Notes: generated by a model from the letters alone, not told the origin. Shown: positions 16,905 to 25,544, numbered from the stretch's first letter. The stretch is 56,741 nt of DNA from an uncultured Porphyromonadaceae bacterium (GCA_905198125.1 CAJKBH010000023.1:1-56741); one strand, 5' to 3'. Program-made: numbers and translations.

Positions 16905-17918
16905 TCAGGCGTTGTGATCCAGATGCACGTCCATCTGCGGGAACGGGAAACTGAAGCCTTTCTCAGGAAGCTCCTTGTATATCCGCTCGTTTATGTCGAA
17001 ATAGAGCGGCCAATAGTTGGAAGCATGAGTCCACGCACGGACTACGAAATTGATTGAGCTGTCCGCCATTTCGTTCAGACCGACGAATGGCGGACGCTCT
17101 ACTTTATTCTGTACGCTCACCACGCGCTTGTCTATCAGGTTCTGCTGCTTGTACATCTCGTCGTCCTCGATGTATTTCTTCACCACACGCGGGTCGCTCT
17201 GAACTATCTCCATCAGTGCCTCCTTCGCTTTGTCCAGATCGGTGCCGTAAGCCAGGCATACGGTCCAGTCCACACGACGGTACGATTCGAGCGAGTAATT
17301 GTTGATCGAGCCGGTGGAAAGGGCGCCGTTGGGCAGGATGATGGCTTTGTTGTCAACGGTATTGATCACGGTGTTGAACAGCTGGATGGACTTGACGGTA
17401 CCGGTGTATCCGTTTACCTCGATGAAGTCTCCTACCTTATAGGGTTTGAGCAGCAGGATCAGGACTCCGCCGGCAAAGTTCTGGAGCGTGCCGCTCAGCG
17501 CCATACCGATGGCGACGCCGGCCGAGGCGAAGATGGCCAGGAAGCTGCTGGTCTCCAGCCCAAGGATGCCGATGATGCTTATGACCAAAATGAAGTACAG
17601 CACCATCCTGATGAGTGACAGCACGAAAGTTGTCAGGGACTGATCTATATGGCGGTGTGTCATGACGTTGTACACCATCTTGTATAGCTTGCGGATGATG
17701 TAGCGACCGACGTAGAACACCAGGATGGCTATACCGACTTTCAGACCGAACGAAATCAGACCGTTCACCATTTTCTGAATCAACTCGTCGAAACTGAGGC
17801 CCTCCAGTCCTTTCCAGAACGATTGCGTTGAGACTTCGGACACCGGTATCTGCGGCGTGGGAATCTGTTCTGCCTGTGCCGACAGAAAGCTTAATATGCT
17901 TGCTAAGTTCATATTCAA
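16905..17918 (-). CDS. mscS: Small-conductance mechanosensitive channel (MscS family)
   Basis: The 337-residue protein opens with a short hydrophobic stretch and a roughly 35-residue polar region, then has three membrane segments. The third is the Gly/Ala-rich pore helix (FASAGVAIGMALSGTLQNFA, about 130-149). The beta domain follows directly (GDFIEVNGYTGTVKSI, LPNGAL). It releases solutes on hypo-osmotic shock through the inner membrane. It converges on the nfn operon. The C-terminal domain has an insertion of about 30 residues (near 250-275) compared with E. coli MscS. Confidence 0.92.
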   Translation of the reverse strand: MNMNLASILSFLSAQAEQIPTPQIPVSEVSTQSFWKGLEGLSFDELIQKMVNGLISFGLKVGIAILVFYVGRYIIRKLYKMVYNVMTHRHIDQSLTTFVLSLIRMVLYFILVISIIGILGLETSSFLAIFASAGVAIGMALSGTLQNFAGGVLILLLKPYKVGDFIEVNGYTGTVKSIQLFNTVINTVDNKAIILPNGALSTGSINNYSLESYRRVDWTVCLAYGTDLDKAKEALMEIVQSDPRVVKKYIEDDEMYKQQNLIDKRVVSVQNKVERPPFVGLNEMADSSINFVVRAWTHASNYWPLYFDINERIYKELPEKGFSFPFPQMDVHLDHNA

Positions 17919-17946
17919 TTCAACGGGGTTATGTGTGTGTTTAATT

Positions 17947-17986
17947 ATCGTGATTAATCCTGATTTATCGTGATTAATCCTGATTT
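17947..17986. repeat. Perfect 20-bp tandem duplication at the rlmD stop
   Basis: The 20-mer beginning ATCGTGATTAATCC occurs twice without a gap (17947-17966, 17967-17986). The second copy contains part of the rlmD stop codon. It separates rlmD from mscS. Confidence 0.9.
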
Positions 17987-19442
17987 AAAAATCTCGGAGC
18001 TGAAGGCGCACCACGTTCTCCACATGATGGGTGTGGGGGAACATGTCGACGGGCTGTATGTCGGTGACTTTGTAGTCGTGGTCCAGCAGGGCGAGGTCGC
18101 GGGCCTGCGTGGCGGGGTTGCAGCTGACATAGACCAGTACCGACGGCTTGGCGCGCAGTATCACGTCCACCACATCCTGATGCATTCCGGCACGGGGAGG
18201 GTCGATGATCATGATGTCGGGACGGCCATGAGCGGCGACGAAGTCGTCGGTCAGAATGTCCTTCATGTCGCCGGCGAAAAACTCGGTATTGTCCAGTCCG
18301 TTCACTTCGGCATTGACGCGGGCATCGGCCACGGCCGCCTCCACATATTCTATACCGATCACTTTGCGGGCCTGACGCGCCACGAAGTTGGCTATGGTGC
18401 CTGTGCCGGTGTACAGGTCATAGACCAGCGGCTTTTCAGCTTCCGGTATCTCCTTGTCAAGACCGGCAAAACGGCGTGCCACCTTATATAGTTCGTATGC
18501 CTGGTGTGAGTTGGTCTGATAGAAAGACTTGGCGTTGACGCGGAATTTCAGACCCTCCATTTCTTCGAGGATGTAATCGCGGCCGTTCCAGACAACCACT
18601 TCCTGGTCGGCGATGGTGTCGTTCACCTTAAGATTCACTACATACAGCAGCGACGTAACGTCGGGGAAACGTTGCTGAAGCGAAGTCATTACCTCCGAAA
18701 TCCGCTCGGGATTATCCTCGCCGAAAGTCACGACTATCATCTTCTCTCCGGTGGAGGCGGTGCGGATCATCAGCGTGCGGAGCAGTCCGTGATTCTCGCG
18801 GATATTGTAGAAGCTCCATCCTTGTTTCCCGGCCTCGTCATAGATGAAATTGCGCACTTCGTTGCCGAAATCCTCCTGCAGGTGGCAGGCGTCTATGTGC
18901 AGCACTTTGTCGAATGCACCGGGTATATGGAAGCCCAATGCGTCGGGACGGTCGGTAAACTCCCGGCCTGACTTGATGTCTTCCCAACTGCGCCATTTCT
19001 TGGAACTGAAGGTATATTCCATCTTGTTGCGGTAACACCAGATGTTTTCCGAGCCGAGGATGGGCGAGACGGGCGGAATCTCCACTTTGGCGATGCGCAG
19101 AAGGCAGTCCTCCACCTGCTGCTGTTTCCAGCGCAACTGTTCGGTGTAGGGGAGATGCTGCCATTTGCATCCGCCGCACAGTCCGAAATGCTCGCACTTC
19201 GGTGTGACACGCGATTCCGATGGACTTATCATGTTGGCGATATGTCCCTCGGCATAGCTGTGTTTCTTGCGGTCTATCTGTATGTCGGCTATGTCGCCGG
19301 GCGCACCGTATGGTATGAACACCACGATGTTGCCCTCGTCTTCGGGACGCCATTTCACCTTGGCTATGGACTTCCCTTCAGCGGCGATGCCTGTTATCTC
19401 GATGCCCTCCAGCAGTGGCAGCGGTTTCTTCTTTCTTCCCAT
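17985..19442 (-). CDS. rlmD: 23S rRNA (uracil-C5)-methyltransferase, RlmD/TrmA family
   Basis: The 485-residue enzyme has an N-terminal TRAM domain (about 10-68), a Cys cluster CEHFGLCGGCKWQH with a later C (about 83-95) that holds a [4Fe-4S] centre, and a C-terminal SAM-binding domain with DLYTGTGTIANF, IDPPRAGMH and YVSCNPATQARDL (catalytic Cys). It methylates a uracil of 23S rRNA using SAM. RlmD is the usual call for this length; RlmCD or TrmA-like specificity is possible. A TAATTTTG -7 box (19477-19484, minus) lies 35 nt upstream. Confidence 0.92.
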   Translation of the reverse strand: MGRKKKPLPLLEGIEITGIAAEGKSIAKVKWRPEDEGNIVVFIPYGAPGDIADIQIDRKKHSYAEGHIANMISPSESRVTPKCEHFGLCGGCKWQHLPYTEQLRWKQQQVEDCLLRIAKVEIPPVSPILGSENIWCYRNKMEYTFSSKKWRSWEDIKSGREFTDRPDALGFHIPGAFDKVLHIDACHLQEDFGNEVRNFIYDEAGKQGWSFYNIRENHGLLRTLMIRTASTGEKMIVVTFGEDNPERISEVMTSLQQRFPDVTSLLYVVNLKVNDTIADQEVVVWNGRDYILEEMEGLKFRVNAKSFYQTNSHQAYELYKVARRFAGLDKEIPEAEKPLVYDLYTGTGTIANFVARQARKVIGIEYVEAAVADARVNAEVNGLDNTEFFAGDMKDILTDDFVAAHGRPDIMIIDPPRAGMHQDVVDVILRAKPSVLVYVSCNPATQARDLALLDHDYKVTDIQPVDMFPHTHHVENVVRLQLRDF

Positions 19443-19544
19443 AGTTTGATTAGCTGTTATCGCGGAATATTCTCTGCAAAATTACTATAAAATTTCCAAA
19501 TATAATAATACCGCATCGACTCTCGTTTAATTATGCGATAACCC

Positions 19545-19573
19545 CGAGTGCTTGCTACCTCGTTAAAAACAAG
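19545..19573 (+). promoter_or_regulatory. PreQ1-I-like riboswitch
   Basis: P1 is CGAG (19545-19548) with CTCG (19559-19562). The 10-nt loop contains TGCTTGCTAC. An A-rich tail ends in CAAG (19570-19573), which pairs with CTTG in the loop (19551-19554) as the H-type pseudoknot P2. This is the arrangement of class I preQ1 riboswitches, including the conserved loop GCTAC. It ends 4 nt before the ATG of a queuosine-precursor transporter, so ligand binding would hide the initiation site. A weak -7 box TAATTATG at 19528-19535 would start the RNA at the aptamer. Confidence 0.78.
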
Positions 19574-19577
19574 AAAC

Positions 19578-20276
19578 ATGACCGACAACCAATCTACGCC
19601 CCGCAAAGGCAAACCCCAGTTTACCCTTTCCTTTCTCCTCCTGTCCGTAACTTTCTGCGTATGTATCATCGTGGCTAATCTGATAGAGATCAAGACCATT
19701 GATGTGGCCGGCGTCACGCTGACTGCAGGCATGATAATTTTCCCGCTGAGTTACATCATCAACGACTGTCTGGTGGAGGTCAATGGCTTCCGCAAGGCGC
19801 GCATAGTGATATGGCTCGGATTCGCCATGAACCTGTTCGTGACGTTGGCGTTGCAGTTGGCCATCATACTGCCCGGCTCGGCCGACTGGACCTCGCAGGA
19901 AGCGATGGAGGCTGTTTACGGCGGTGTGCCGCGAATATTGTTCGCATCGTTTGTGGCGTTCGTGACCGGTTCGCTGGCCAATGCCTGGGTGATGAGCCGC
20001 ATGAAGCTCGCCTCCGGCGGCAAACGCTTCTCGTTGCGAGCCATCGTAAGTACGATAGTGGGAGAGGGCCTTGACTCGCTGATATTCTTTCCGATTGCTT
20101 TCGGCGGCATTCTCCCCTGGAGCGTCGTAATAGGCCTGATTGTAGCCCAGACCCTGCTGAAGACTGTCTACGAAATTCTTGTGCTCCCCGTCACCATCTA
20201 CACCGTGCGCCGTCTCAAGCGCCTCGAATCCCTCGACACCTACGACACCGACCTCCACTTCACGCTGTTTAAGTAA
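19578..20276 (+). CDS. yhhQ: Queuosine precursor transporter (YhhQ/QPTR, vitamin-uptake type)
   Basis: From the ATG at 19578 the product is 232 residues, a six-helix inner-membrane protein. It has the family segments FPLSYIINDCLVEVNGF, a Trp/Ala-rich middle, SRMKLASGGKRFSLRAIVST and GEGLDSLIFFPIAF. YhhQ proteins import preQ0/preQ1 for tRNA queuosine. The direct neighbour is the candidate preQ1-I riboswitch, which supports the assignment strongly. An upstream TTG at 19548 lies inside the aptamer and is rejected as the start. Confidence 0.93.
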   Translation: MTDNQSTPRKGKPQFTLSFLLLSVTFCVCIIVANLIEIKTIDVAGVTLTAGMIIFPLSYIINDCLVEVNGFRKARIVIWLGFAMNLFVTLALQLAIILPGSADWTSQEAMEAVYGGVPRILFASFVAFVTGSLANAWVMSRMKLASGGKRFSLRAIVSTIVGEGLDSLIFFPIAFGGILPWSVVIGLIVAQTLLKTVYEILVLPVTIYTVRRLKRLESLDTYDTDLHFTLFK

Positions 20277-20297
20277 AAACGGTATCAAAGGTTTGGA

Positions 20298-20327
20298 CAT
20301 CGGTTTTGTCAGGCGACAAAACCGATG
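20298..20327. terminator. Perfect 13-bp hairpin between convergent yhhQ and AAA genes
   Basis: CATCGGTTTTGTC (20298-20310), a 4-nt loop and GACAAAACCGATG (20315-20327) form a perfect stem. It contains the AAA gene stop codon and last codons and lies 21 nt after the yhhQ stop. No T run follows on either strand, so it may block both transcripts or protect their 3' ends. Confidence 0.6.
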
Positions 20328-22207
20328 CGGGGACGCGTGGTGGCGAGGGAAAGCGACGGCAAAGGAGACGGGATGTCGGCGGCCTGGATCTCGGTGAGGG
20401 AGGCGTCGTCGGAGAGGCCGGCGGTGATGACACGGACTGCCATGGAGGGGAGGATTTCGGTCTGGATCATGTTGATGACATGACGGGCGTTGCCAAAGGT
20501 CTTGTCTCGCCGCACATAATCGGCGCTGAGCCGGCGGCTCAATGCCAGGCGCGCATCGTCGGAGAGGACGTAATTGTTGCGTTCCAGGTATTTTTCTGCT
20601 ATCTCCATCAACTCTGATTCCGTGAAATCGTCAAAGACGTAAATGTTGGAATCGGGAATGCGAGACTTGAAGCCGGGATTCATGTCGAACATCCGCTTCA
20701 TCTGCTCGGAATACCCGGCCAGCACCAACATCCAATCGCGGTTGGAGTCATCGGCCAAGGCCGTCAACAACGTCTCAATCACGAACTTGCCGGGATCGCG
20801 CGGGTCGTTTGGCTGACAAAGCTGGTATGCTTCGTCTATGAACAGTATGCCGCCCTGGGCTTTCTCGATGGCATCAAGTGTCTTCTCGGCCTCGGAGTTG
20901 TAGTTCTGTCCGAGCAGCGTGGCACGCTCGCGCACCACTACATGGCCCTTGGACAGCATCCCGGCTCGATGTAGCATCACACCCATCATCTTGGCGACGG
21001 TGGTCTTGCCGGTTCCCGGTGAGCCGAGGAACATGGCGTGAAGCGGGGAAGCGGTAGATGGAAGTCCTCGTTCCGAGCGCATTTTGTTGAAGCGCACCAC
21101 ACGCTCGTAGACAGTGAGTTTCTCCTTGACCGAACGCAGGCCGGTCAGATGGTCAAGTGCCGATAACAGTGACTCGTCGTGTTCTGGTTCATTATCAGAA
21201 TCCGTATCGGATTCATTCGTATCTGTCTCTGTCTCAGACTCTGTTTTCTCCTTCTGTCCGGCGATGAAATCGTCAAGCAATTTGTCGAAATCCATTGTCT
21301 CGGCCTGCGAGGAGTGTGATTCCGGGTGTCGGATGGCAATCCATCGGTCTATGACCGCATCGGGCGAATATTCGTCCAGCGGCTCAATGTCGGTGCCATA
21401 CCATTTCCCGGTTTCGGTTTCCACATCCGTGGCGAATACAAAGCCGGCGATGGGATATTCCATGAACAGCAATTCGGCATAGAACACACCGTTACGGTCG
21501 TAAGCAGTGGTGAAGGGATATTCCACATACCAGATATTGTCCTTGAAATCATCGCTGTTAGTGCAACGCGGTTCGGCGAACATGACCAGAGGTTGCTCCT
21601 CGTCGGGCACGTAAAGCCGTAGCTCAAGTTCGGGCAATACCGACGGCAATCTATACCCAAGCTTCTGCTCGATGTTGAACCGGACGTAATACTTCTGTCC
21701 GTCATCGGTAGTGAGTGACTTATACAGCTTGTCTTCCCAAGCCGGACGGACACCTCCGTCGCAGACGCCATACCAATCCGCGGGATGCGGCATGGGGGTG
21801 GCGTCAATCAACCGGAATACACGCCGGTCTATGGTATGCGAGGCAATCGGGTCGTCTATAATTAGTTTGAAGGTATGGCCCGGTATTATGCCGTCGGCGG
21901 GGAAGTGGGCGTAGTAATCCTTGAAGCATTCCTGTCTGCGCAGGATTATTTTCAGGGGTTGGGAGGCTACCTCGCAGCGTGAGGTGACATCCACCAGTGT
22001 CAGCGTGACGTTGCGGCGCACGCCGCTGTCGAAGCGCTCGTTGGTGGCACAGATCTTGACCGCGATGCCGGCCAACGAAGGATCAGCGATAAAATCGCTG
22101 CGGTCGTCGAAAGGAAACTGATTGATAAGAGCCAGATCGTCGACCTGGTCCTGATTGTAGGTATAGAACTGAATCTGACCTACATAAATCGGTGATTTTT
22201 TGTTCAT
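20309..22207 (-). CDS. CbxX/SpoVK-type AAA+ ATPase with unrecognised N-terminal half
   Basis: The 632-residue protein has two parts. Residues 1-300 show a mainly beta pattern and match no family I can name. A strongly acidic Glu/Thr/Asp/Ser linker runs from about 320 to 346. The AAA+ domain has Walker A GSPGTGKTT (about 395-403), Walker B GILFIDEA (about 453-460), an Arg-rich sensor region and a lid, close to CbxX/CfqX and SpoVK ATPases. Such proteins remodel other proteins, for example Rubisco or secretion components. No Rubisco, sporulation or type VII secretion genes are present here. Its target is unknown. Confidence 0.82.
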   Translation of the reverse strand: MNKKSPIYVGQIQFYTYNQDQVDDLALINQFPFDDRSDFIADPSLAGIAVKICATNERFDSGVRRNVTLTLVDVTSRCEVASQPLKIILRRQECFKDYYAHFPADGIIPGHTFKLIIDDPIASHTIDRRVFRLIDATPMPHPADWYGVCDGGVRPAWEDKLYKSLTTDDGQKYYVRFNIEQKLGYRLPSVLPELELRLYVPDEEQPLVMFAEPRCTNSDDFKDNIWYVEYPFTTAYDRNGVFYAELLFMEYPIAGFVFATDVETETGKWYGTDIEPLDEYSPDAVIDRWIAIRHPESHSSQAETMDFDKLLDDFIAGQKEKTESETETDTNESDTDSDNEPEHDESLLSALDHLTGLRSVKEKLTVYERVVRFNKMRSERGLPSTASPLHAMFLGSPGTGKTTVAKMMGVMLHRAGMLSKGHVVVRERATLLGQNYNSEAEKTLDAIEKAQGGILFIDEAYQLCQPNDPRDPGKFVIETLLTALADDSNRDWMLVLAGYSEQMKRMFDMNPGFKSRIPDSNIYVFDDFTESELMEIAEKYLERNNYVLSDDARLALSRRLSADYVRRDKTFGNARHVINMIQTEILPSMAVRVITAGLSDDASLTEIQAADIPSPLPSLSLATTRPRIGFVA

Positions 22208-22227
22208 ACAGTTTTAATTAGTTTAGA

Positions 22228-22346
22228 TAGTTAAAAAGTTGATAAAGTTAAGAGAATACCAAGACTTGCGAAAGACTGACTATTATCCTAACTTTTTTAA
22301 CTACAATATTATATCCACTATTTTCGCAAGTAAATTCTTGCGAAAA
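22228..22346. repeat. Repeat-rich leader of the AAA gene
   Basis: Three copies of the motif CTTGCGAAA(A/G) occur at 22265-22274, 22337-22346 and, inverted, 22321-22330; the last two form a perfect 10-bp hairpin. A second near-perfect inverted repeat, TAGTTAAAAAGTT (22228-22240) and AACTTTTTTAACTA (22290-22303), lies closer to the AAA start. No TAnnTTTG promoter for the AAA gene is seen. Confidence 0.7.
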
Positions 22347-22367
22347 ATCCGGAGGCCTTCCTCCGGA
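22343..22367 (-). terminator. Intrinsic terminator of the candidate ncRNA
   Basis: On the minus strand an 8-bp stem (22360-22367 with 22348-22355, TCCGGAGG/CCTCCGGA) with a 4-nt loop is followed directly by TTTTT. A second hairpin follows at 22321-22346. Confidence 0.85.
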
Positions 22368-22610
22368 GCCGTTTCCATTACGTCATGGTACTATCTGTCC
22401 CGATGGCCTGAGGATACGTACGGACGCACCACGGGCTGTCAGGGCATTTCTGCGGTTGGAAAACGTAGGGTGAATTTCACTATGCGCGCCACATCTCCGC
22501 GTCGCCGGGAGGGGCGACACCGCCGAACTTGCTGTTGTCGAGATGTTGTTGCTTCATAGCTGTATAAACTGTATGAAAACGAGTCGCGCTACAATGGTCG
22601 ATACTCATCG
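22343..22610 (-). ncRNA. Candidate free-standing structured small RNA (about 268 nt), possibly 6S-like
   Basis: The segment has a consensus promoter on one side and an intrinsic terminator on the other, in a 630-nt gap without a protein gene. Nested stems are visible: CTATG/CATAG (22480-22484/22555-22559), ACATCTC/GAGATGT (22491-22497/22540-22546) and GTCGCC/GGCGAC (22501-22506/22513-22518). A further 7-bp stem with one bulge lies at 22399-22406/22429-22435. A 25-codon reading frame (22557-22480, minus, MKQQHLDNSKFGG...) lies inside the nested stems and ends in TAG overlapping a GTG. It is not tmRNA or RNase P by their consensus motifs. A 6S-type RNA of Bacteroidales is the best guess from size and architecture. 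Confidence 0.6.
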
Positions 22611-22615
22611 TGGCG

Positions 22616-22646
22616 CAAAATTAATAAATAAATCATTTACTGCAAA
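22616..22646 (-). promoter_or_regulatory. Strong promoter of the candidate ncRNA
   Basis: On the minus strand -33 TTTG (22643-22646), a 19-nt spacer and -7 TAATTTTG (22616-22623) match the Bacteroidetes consensus fully. The predicted start is near 22610. Confidence 0.8.
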
Positions 22647-22838
22647 AAATCGGCTATTTTATTCAATAATATTATATTTATGTGCGCTCGGAGCGCTCAC
22701 ATCATTATTCTTATGACCCGGAGTCAATAAAATATTATTTTTTGAGTTTAGGTAGAATGGGGGTGTTGGGTTGTTATACAGAAAGTGAATCAACAACCAC
22801 AAGATAATAATCAAGTACGAAACAGGTAACGTGGCTAT
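22647..22838. other. AT-rich intergenic stretch before the P-type ATPase
   Basis: About 190 nt with no gene. It includes a short GC-rich dyad around 22682-22700 and AT-rich runs. No convincing promoter for the downstream ATPase is seen; the nearest -7-like element has one extra T. Confidence 0.5.
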
Positions 22839-25544
22839 ATGACACCAAACAGACATTATGCCGGACTGACGGACTCGCAGGTAGCCGAGAGCCGTAAGAT
22901 ACACGGCAACAACATCCTGACACCACCGGCCCAGGCCAAGTGGTGGAAGTTGTTACTCGAGAAATTTTCAGATCCTCTCATCATCATCCTGCTGATAGCG
23001 GGTGCTCTGTCCATCGGCATAGCGATATATGAATACATGCAGCTGGGTCAAGGTCCGGAGGTATTCTTCGAGCCGGTAGGCATCTTTATGGCCATTGCGC
23101 TGGCCACGGGACTGTCGTATATATTCGAGGCACGTGCCAACAAGGCGTTCATGATACTGAACCAGGTGAACGACGACGAGCCAGTGGAGGTGGTGCGCAA
23201 CAAAATGGTGACCACCATACCGCGCAAGGACGTGGTGGTGGGAGACATCGTGATGCTGAATACGGGCGACGAGATTCCGGCCGACGGCGAGCTGCTGGAC
23301 TGTATCACGCTGAGCGTGGACGAATCGTCACTGACCGGTGAGCCGTCGGCGCGCAAGACCATTGACCCCGAACAGTTCGACAAGGATGCCACATACCCGT
23401 CCAACCACGTGATGCGAGGCACCAAGGTGATGGAAGGTCATGGCGTGATGCGCGTGCTGAAGGTGGGCGACGACACTGAGATGGGCGGCGTATTCCAGGA
23501 AGCACAGATTGACAAATCGGTGAAGACGCCCCTAAACGAGCAGCTGGACCGGCTGGCCAAATGGATTTCGAATGTCAGCTATATAGTTGCTGGCCTGGTG
23601 ATTGTGGGGCAAATCATACATCTTGCGCCTCAGATGGGCGACATGAGCTTGCCGCAGATACTTGCACATGTGTTGAAGACACTGATGATAGCCGTGACGC
23701 TAATAGTCGTGGCGGTGCCCGAAGGCCTGCCTATGGCGGTGACATTGTCGTTGGCTTACTCCATGCGTCGCATGCTCAAGACCAACAACCTGGTGCGCAA
23801 GATGCACGCCTGCGAGACGATGGGTGCCACCACCGTGATATGCACCGACAAGACCGGTACGCTGACCCAGAACCAGATGCAGGTATATAAGGCCGACTTT
23901 TTCGGCAATCCATCGGATCAGGTGATATATGAAGGCATTGCAGCCAACTCCACGGCGCAGCTCGACGTCTCAAAAGAGAAGCCGGTGGTACTCGGTAATC
24001 CGACGGAAGGCGCCCTCCTGCTGTGGCTGCGCGAAAGGGGAGTGGACTACACCACGCTGCGCGAGAATGCCGAGCACCTTGAGGAACTGCCCTTCAGTAC
24101 CGAACGCAAATACATGGCCACGGTTGTGAGGTCAACGGACGGCAAACGGATATTGTACGTAAAAGGCGCGCCTGAGATAGTATTCGGCATGTGCGGCGAC
24201 ACCGCCGGCGTGACCAAGGAGGAAATAGACGCACGGCTGCTGGAATATCAGGGCATGGCCATGCGTACATTAGGATTCGCATACAGCGAGCTTCCCTCCG
24301 ACGGCAATGAAGTGCTGAACAATGGAAAGATAGAATCCGGCAACCTGACATTCCTCGGCATTGTGGCTATCTCCGATCCGGTTCGTGCCGATGTGCCCGA
24401 TGCAGTGCGTGAGGTGCTGAACGCAGGCATCAAGGTCAAGATAGTGACCGGAGACACTCCCGGCACTGCCAAGGAGATAGGCCGTCAGGTCGGCCTGTGG
24501 GACGATGCCGTGGATTCCGACGTCAACATCATCACCGGGCCTGAAGTGGCCGATATGAGCGACGAGGAACTGCGCGACCGTGTGGGTGAACTAAAGATAA
24601 TAGCACGCGCGCGGCCCTTGGATAAGAAGCGCCTGGTGGAAGCCCTGCAGGCCAACAACGAGGTCGTGGCCGTGACCGGCGACGGCACCAACGACGCTCC
24701 GGCTCTGCGGGCCGCGCATGTGGGCCTTTCTATGGGCGACGGCACGTCGGTTGCCAAAGAGGCCAGCGACATAACGATTATCGACAATTCGTTCTCGTCT
24801 ATAGGACGCGCCGTGATGTGGGGCCGGTCATTGTATCAGAACATACAGCGCTTCCTGCTGTTCCAGCTCACGGTGAACGTGGCCGCTTGCCTGTTGGTGA
24901 TGTTCGGTTCGTTCTTCGGCAAGGAGTCGCCGCTGACCGTGACGCAGATGCTGTGGGTGAACCTTATTATGGACACCTTCGGCGCCATGGCTCTCGCCTC
25001 GCTGCCGCCGTCGCCCGGTGTGATGAAGAACAAGCCGCGCAATCGCAACGCCTTCATCATCAACCGTCCGATGTTGTTCGAACTGATTGGCGTCGGAGTG
25101 ATATTCTTCGCGTTGACGTTCGGATTCTACATCCTGTTCAATCACGTTGACATCAAGTCGCTGAGGGATCTGCAGCACTTTACGTGGGGTCCTGAGGCTC
25201 CGATGTCGGTTTACGACATGACGCTGCTGTTCTCGATATTCGTATGGACTCATTTCTGGTACATGTTCGACGCCCGCGCGTTCGAAACCTCCAAGAGTCT
25301 GTTCCGGCTCAAGATGAGCCAGGGCTTCTGGACCATAGTGTTGATTATCGTGATCGGTCAGCTGTTCATCACCGAACTTGTGCCGAACTTCTTCAATGTG
25401 GAACCGATGCTGCGGACGGCCGATTGGAAGTGGAATCCCTCAGGTGCCGAGGACTTGGGCATCATAATCCTGGCGTCGTCGGCGGTGGTTTGGGTACGCG
25501 AGCTGTACATCCTCGTGACGTGGCCATTCCGCAAGAAGAAATAA
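22839..25544 (+). CDS. Calcium-translocating P-type ATPase (P2 type)
   Basis: The 901-residue inner-membrane pump has an N-terminal cation-ATPase domain and membrane pairs from about 48. The actuator loop carries SSLTGEPS, VVAVPEGLPMAVTLSLA holds the ion-binding M4 with the PEGLP motif, and phosphorylation occurs at D337 (CTDKTGTLTQ). The hinge is GDGTNDAPALR, and six C-terminal helices follow. PEGLP and the overall order match plasma-membrane-type Ca2+-ATPases, which remove Ca2+ from the cytoplasm. It is monocistronic, and a terminator follows. Confidence 0.93.
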   Translation: MTPNRHYAGLTDSQVAESRKIHGNNILTPPAQAKWWKLLLEKFSDPLIIILLIAGALSIGIAIYEYMQLGQGPEVFFEPVGIFMAIALATGLSYIFEARANKAFMILNQVNDDEPVEVVRNKMVTTIPRKDVVVGDIVMLNTGDEIPADGELLDCITLSVDESSLTGEPSARKTIDPEQFDKDATYPSNHVMRGTKVMEGHGVMRVLKVGDDTEMGGVFQEAQIDKSVKTPLNEQLDRLAKWISNVSYIVAGLVIVGQIIHLAPQMGDMSLPQILAHVLKTLMIAVTLIVVAVPEGLPMAVTLSLAYSMRRMLKTNNLVRKMHACETMGATTVICTDKTGTLTQNQMQVYKADFFGNPSDQVIYEGIAANSTAQLDVSKEKPVVLGNPTEGALLLWLRERGVDYTTLRENAEHLEELPFSTERKYMATVVRSTDGKRILYVKGAPEIVFGMCGDTAGVTKEEIDARLLEYQGMAMRTLGFAYSELPSDGNEVLNNGKIESGNLTFLGIVAISDPVRADVPDAVREVLNAGIKVKIVTGDTPGTAKEIGRQVGLWDDAVDSDVNIITGPEVADMSDEELRDRVGELKIIARARPLDKKRLVEALQANNEVVAVTGDGTNDAPALRAAHVGLSMGDGTSVAKEASDITIIDNSFSSIGRAVMWGRSLYQNIQRFLLFQLTVNVAACLLVMFGSFFGKESPLTVTQMLWVNLIMDTFGAMALASLPPSPGVMKNKPRNRNAFIINRPMLFELIGVGVIFFALTFGFYILFNHVDIKSLRDLQHFTWGPEAPMSVYDMTLLFSIFVWTHFWYMFDARAFETSKSLFRLKMSQGFWTIVLIIVIGQLFITELVPNFFNVEPMLRTADWKWNPSGAEDLGIIILASSAVVWVRELYILVTWPFRKKK

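Noticed and set aside
17947..17986. CRISPR-like repeat
   Set aside because: Only two copies, no spacers and no cas genes; it is a simple tandem duplication.
22239..22559. 106-residue plus-strand open frame in the 22.2-22.6 kb gap
   Set aside because: It runs antisense to the candidate RNA gene across its terminator and stems, has no promoter and no recognisable protein features.
22659..22904. 81-residue minus-strand open frame before the P-type ATPase
   Set aside because: It overlaps the start of the ATPase gene, lies in AT-rich sequence and shows no family features.
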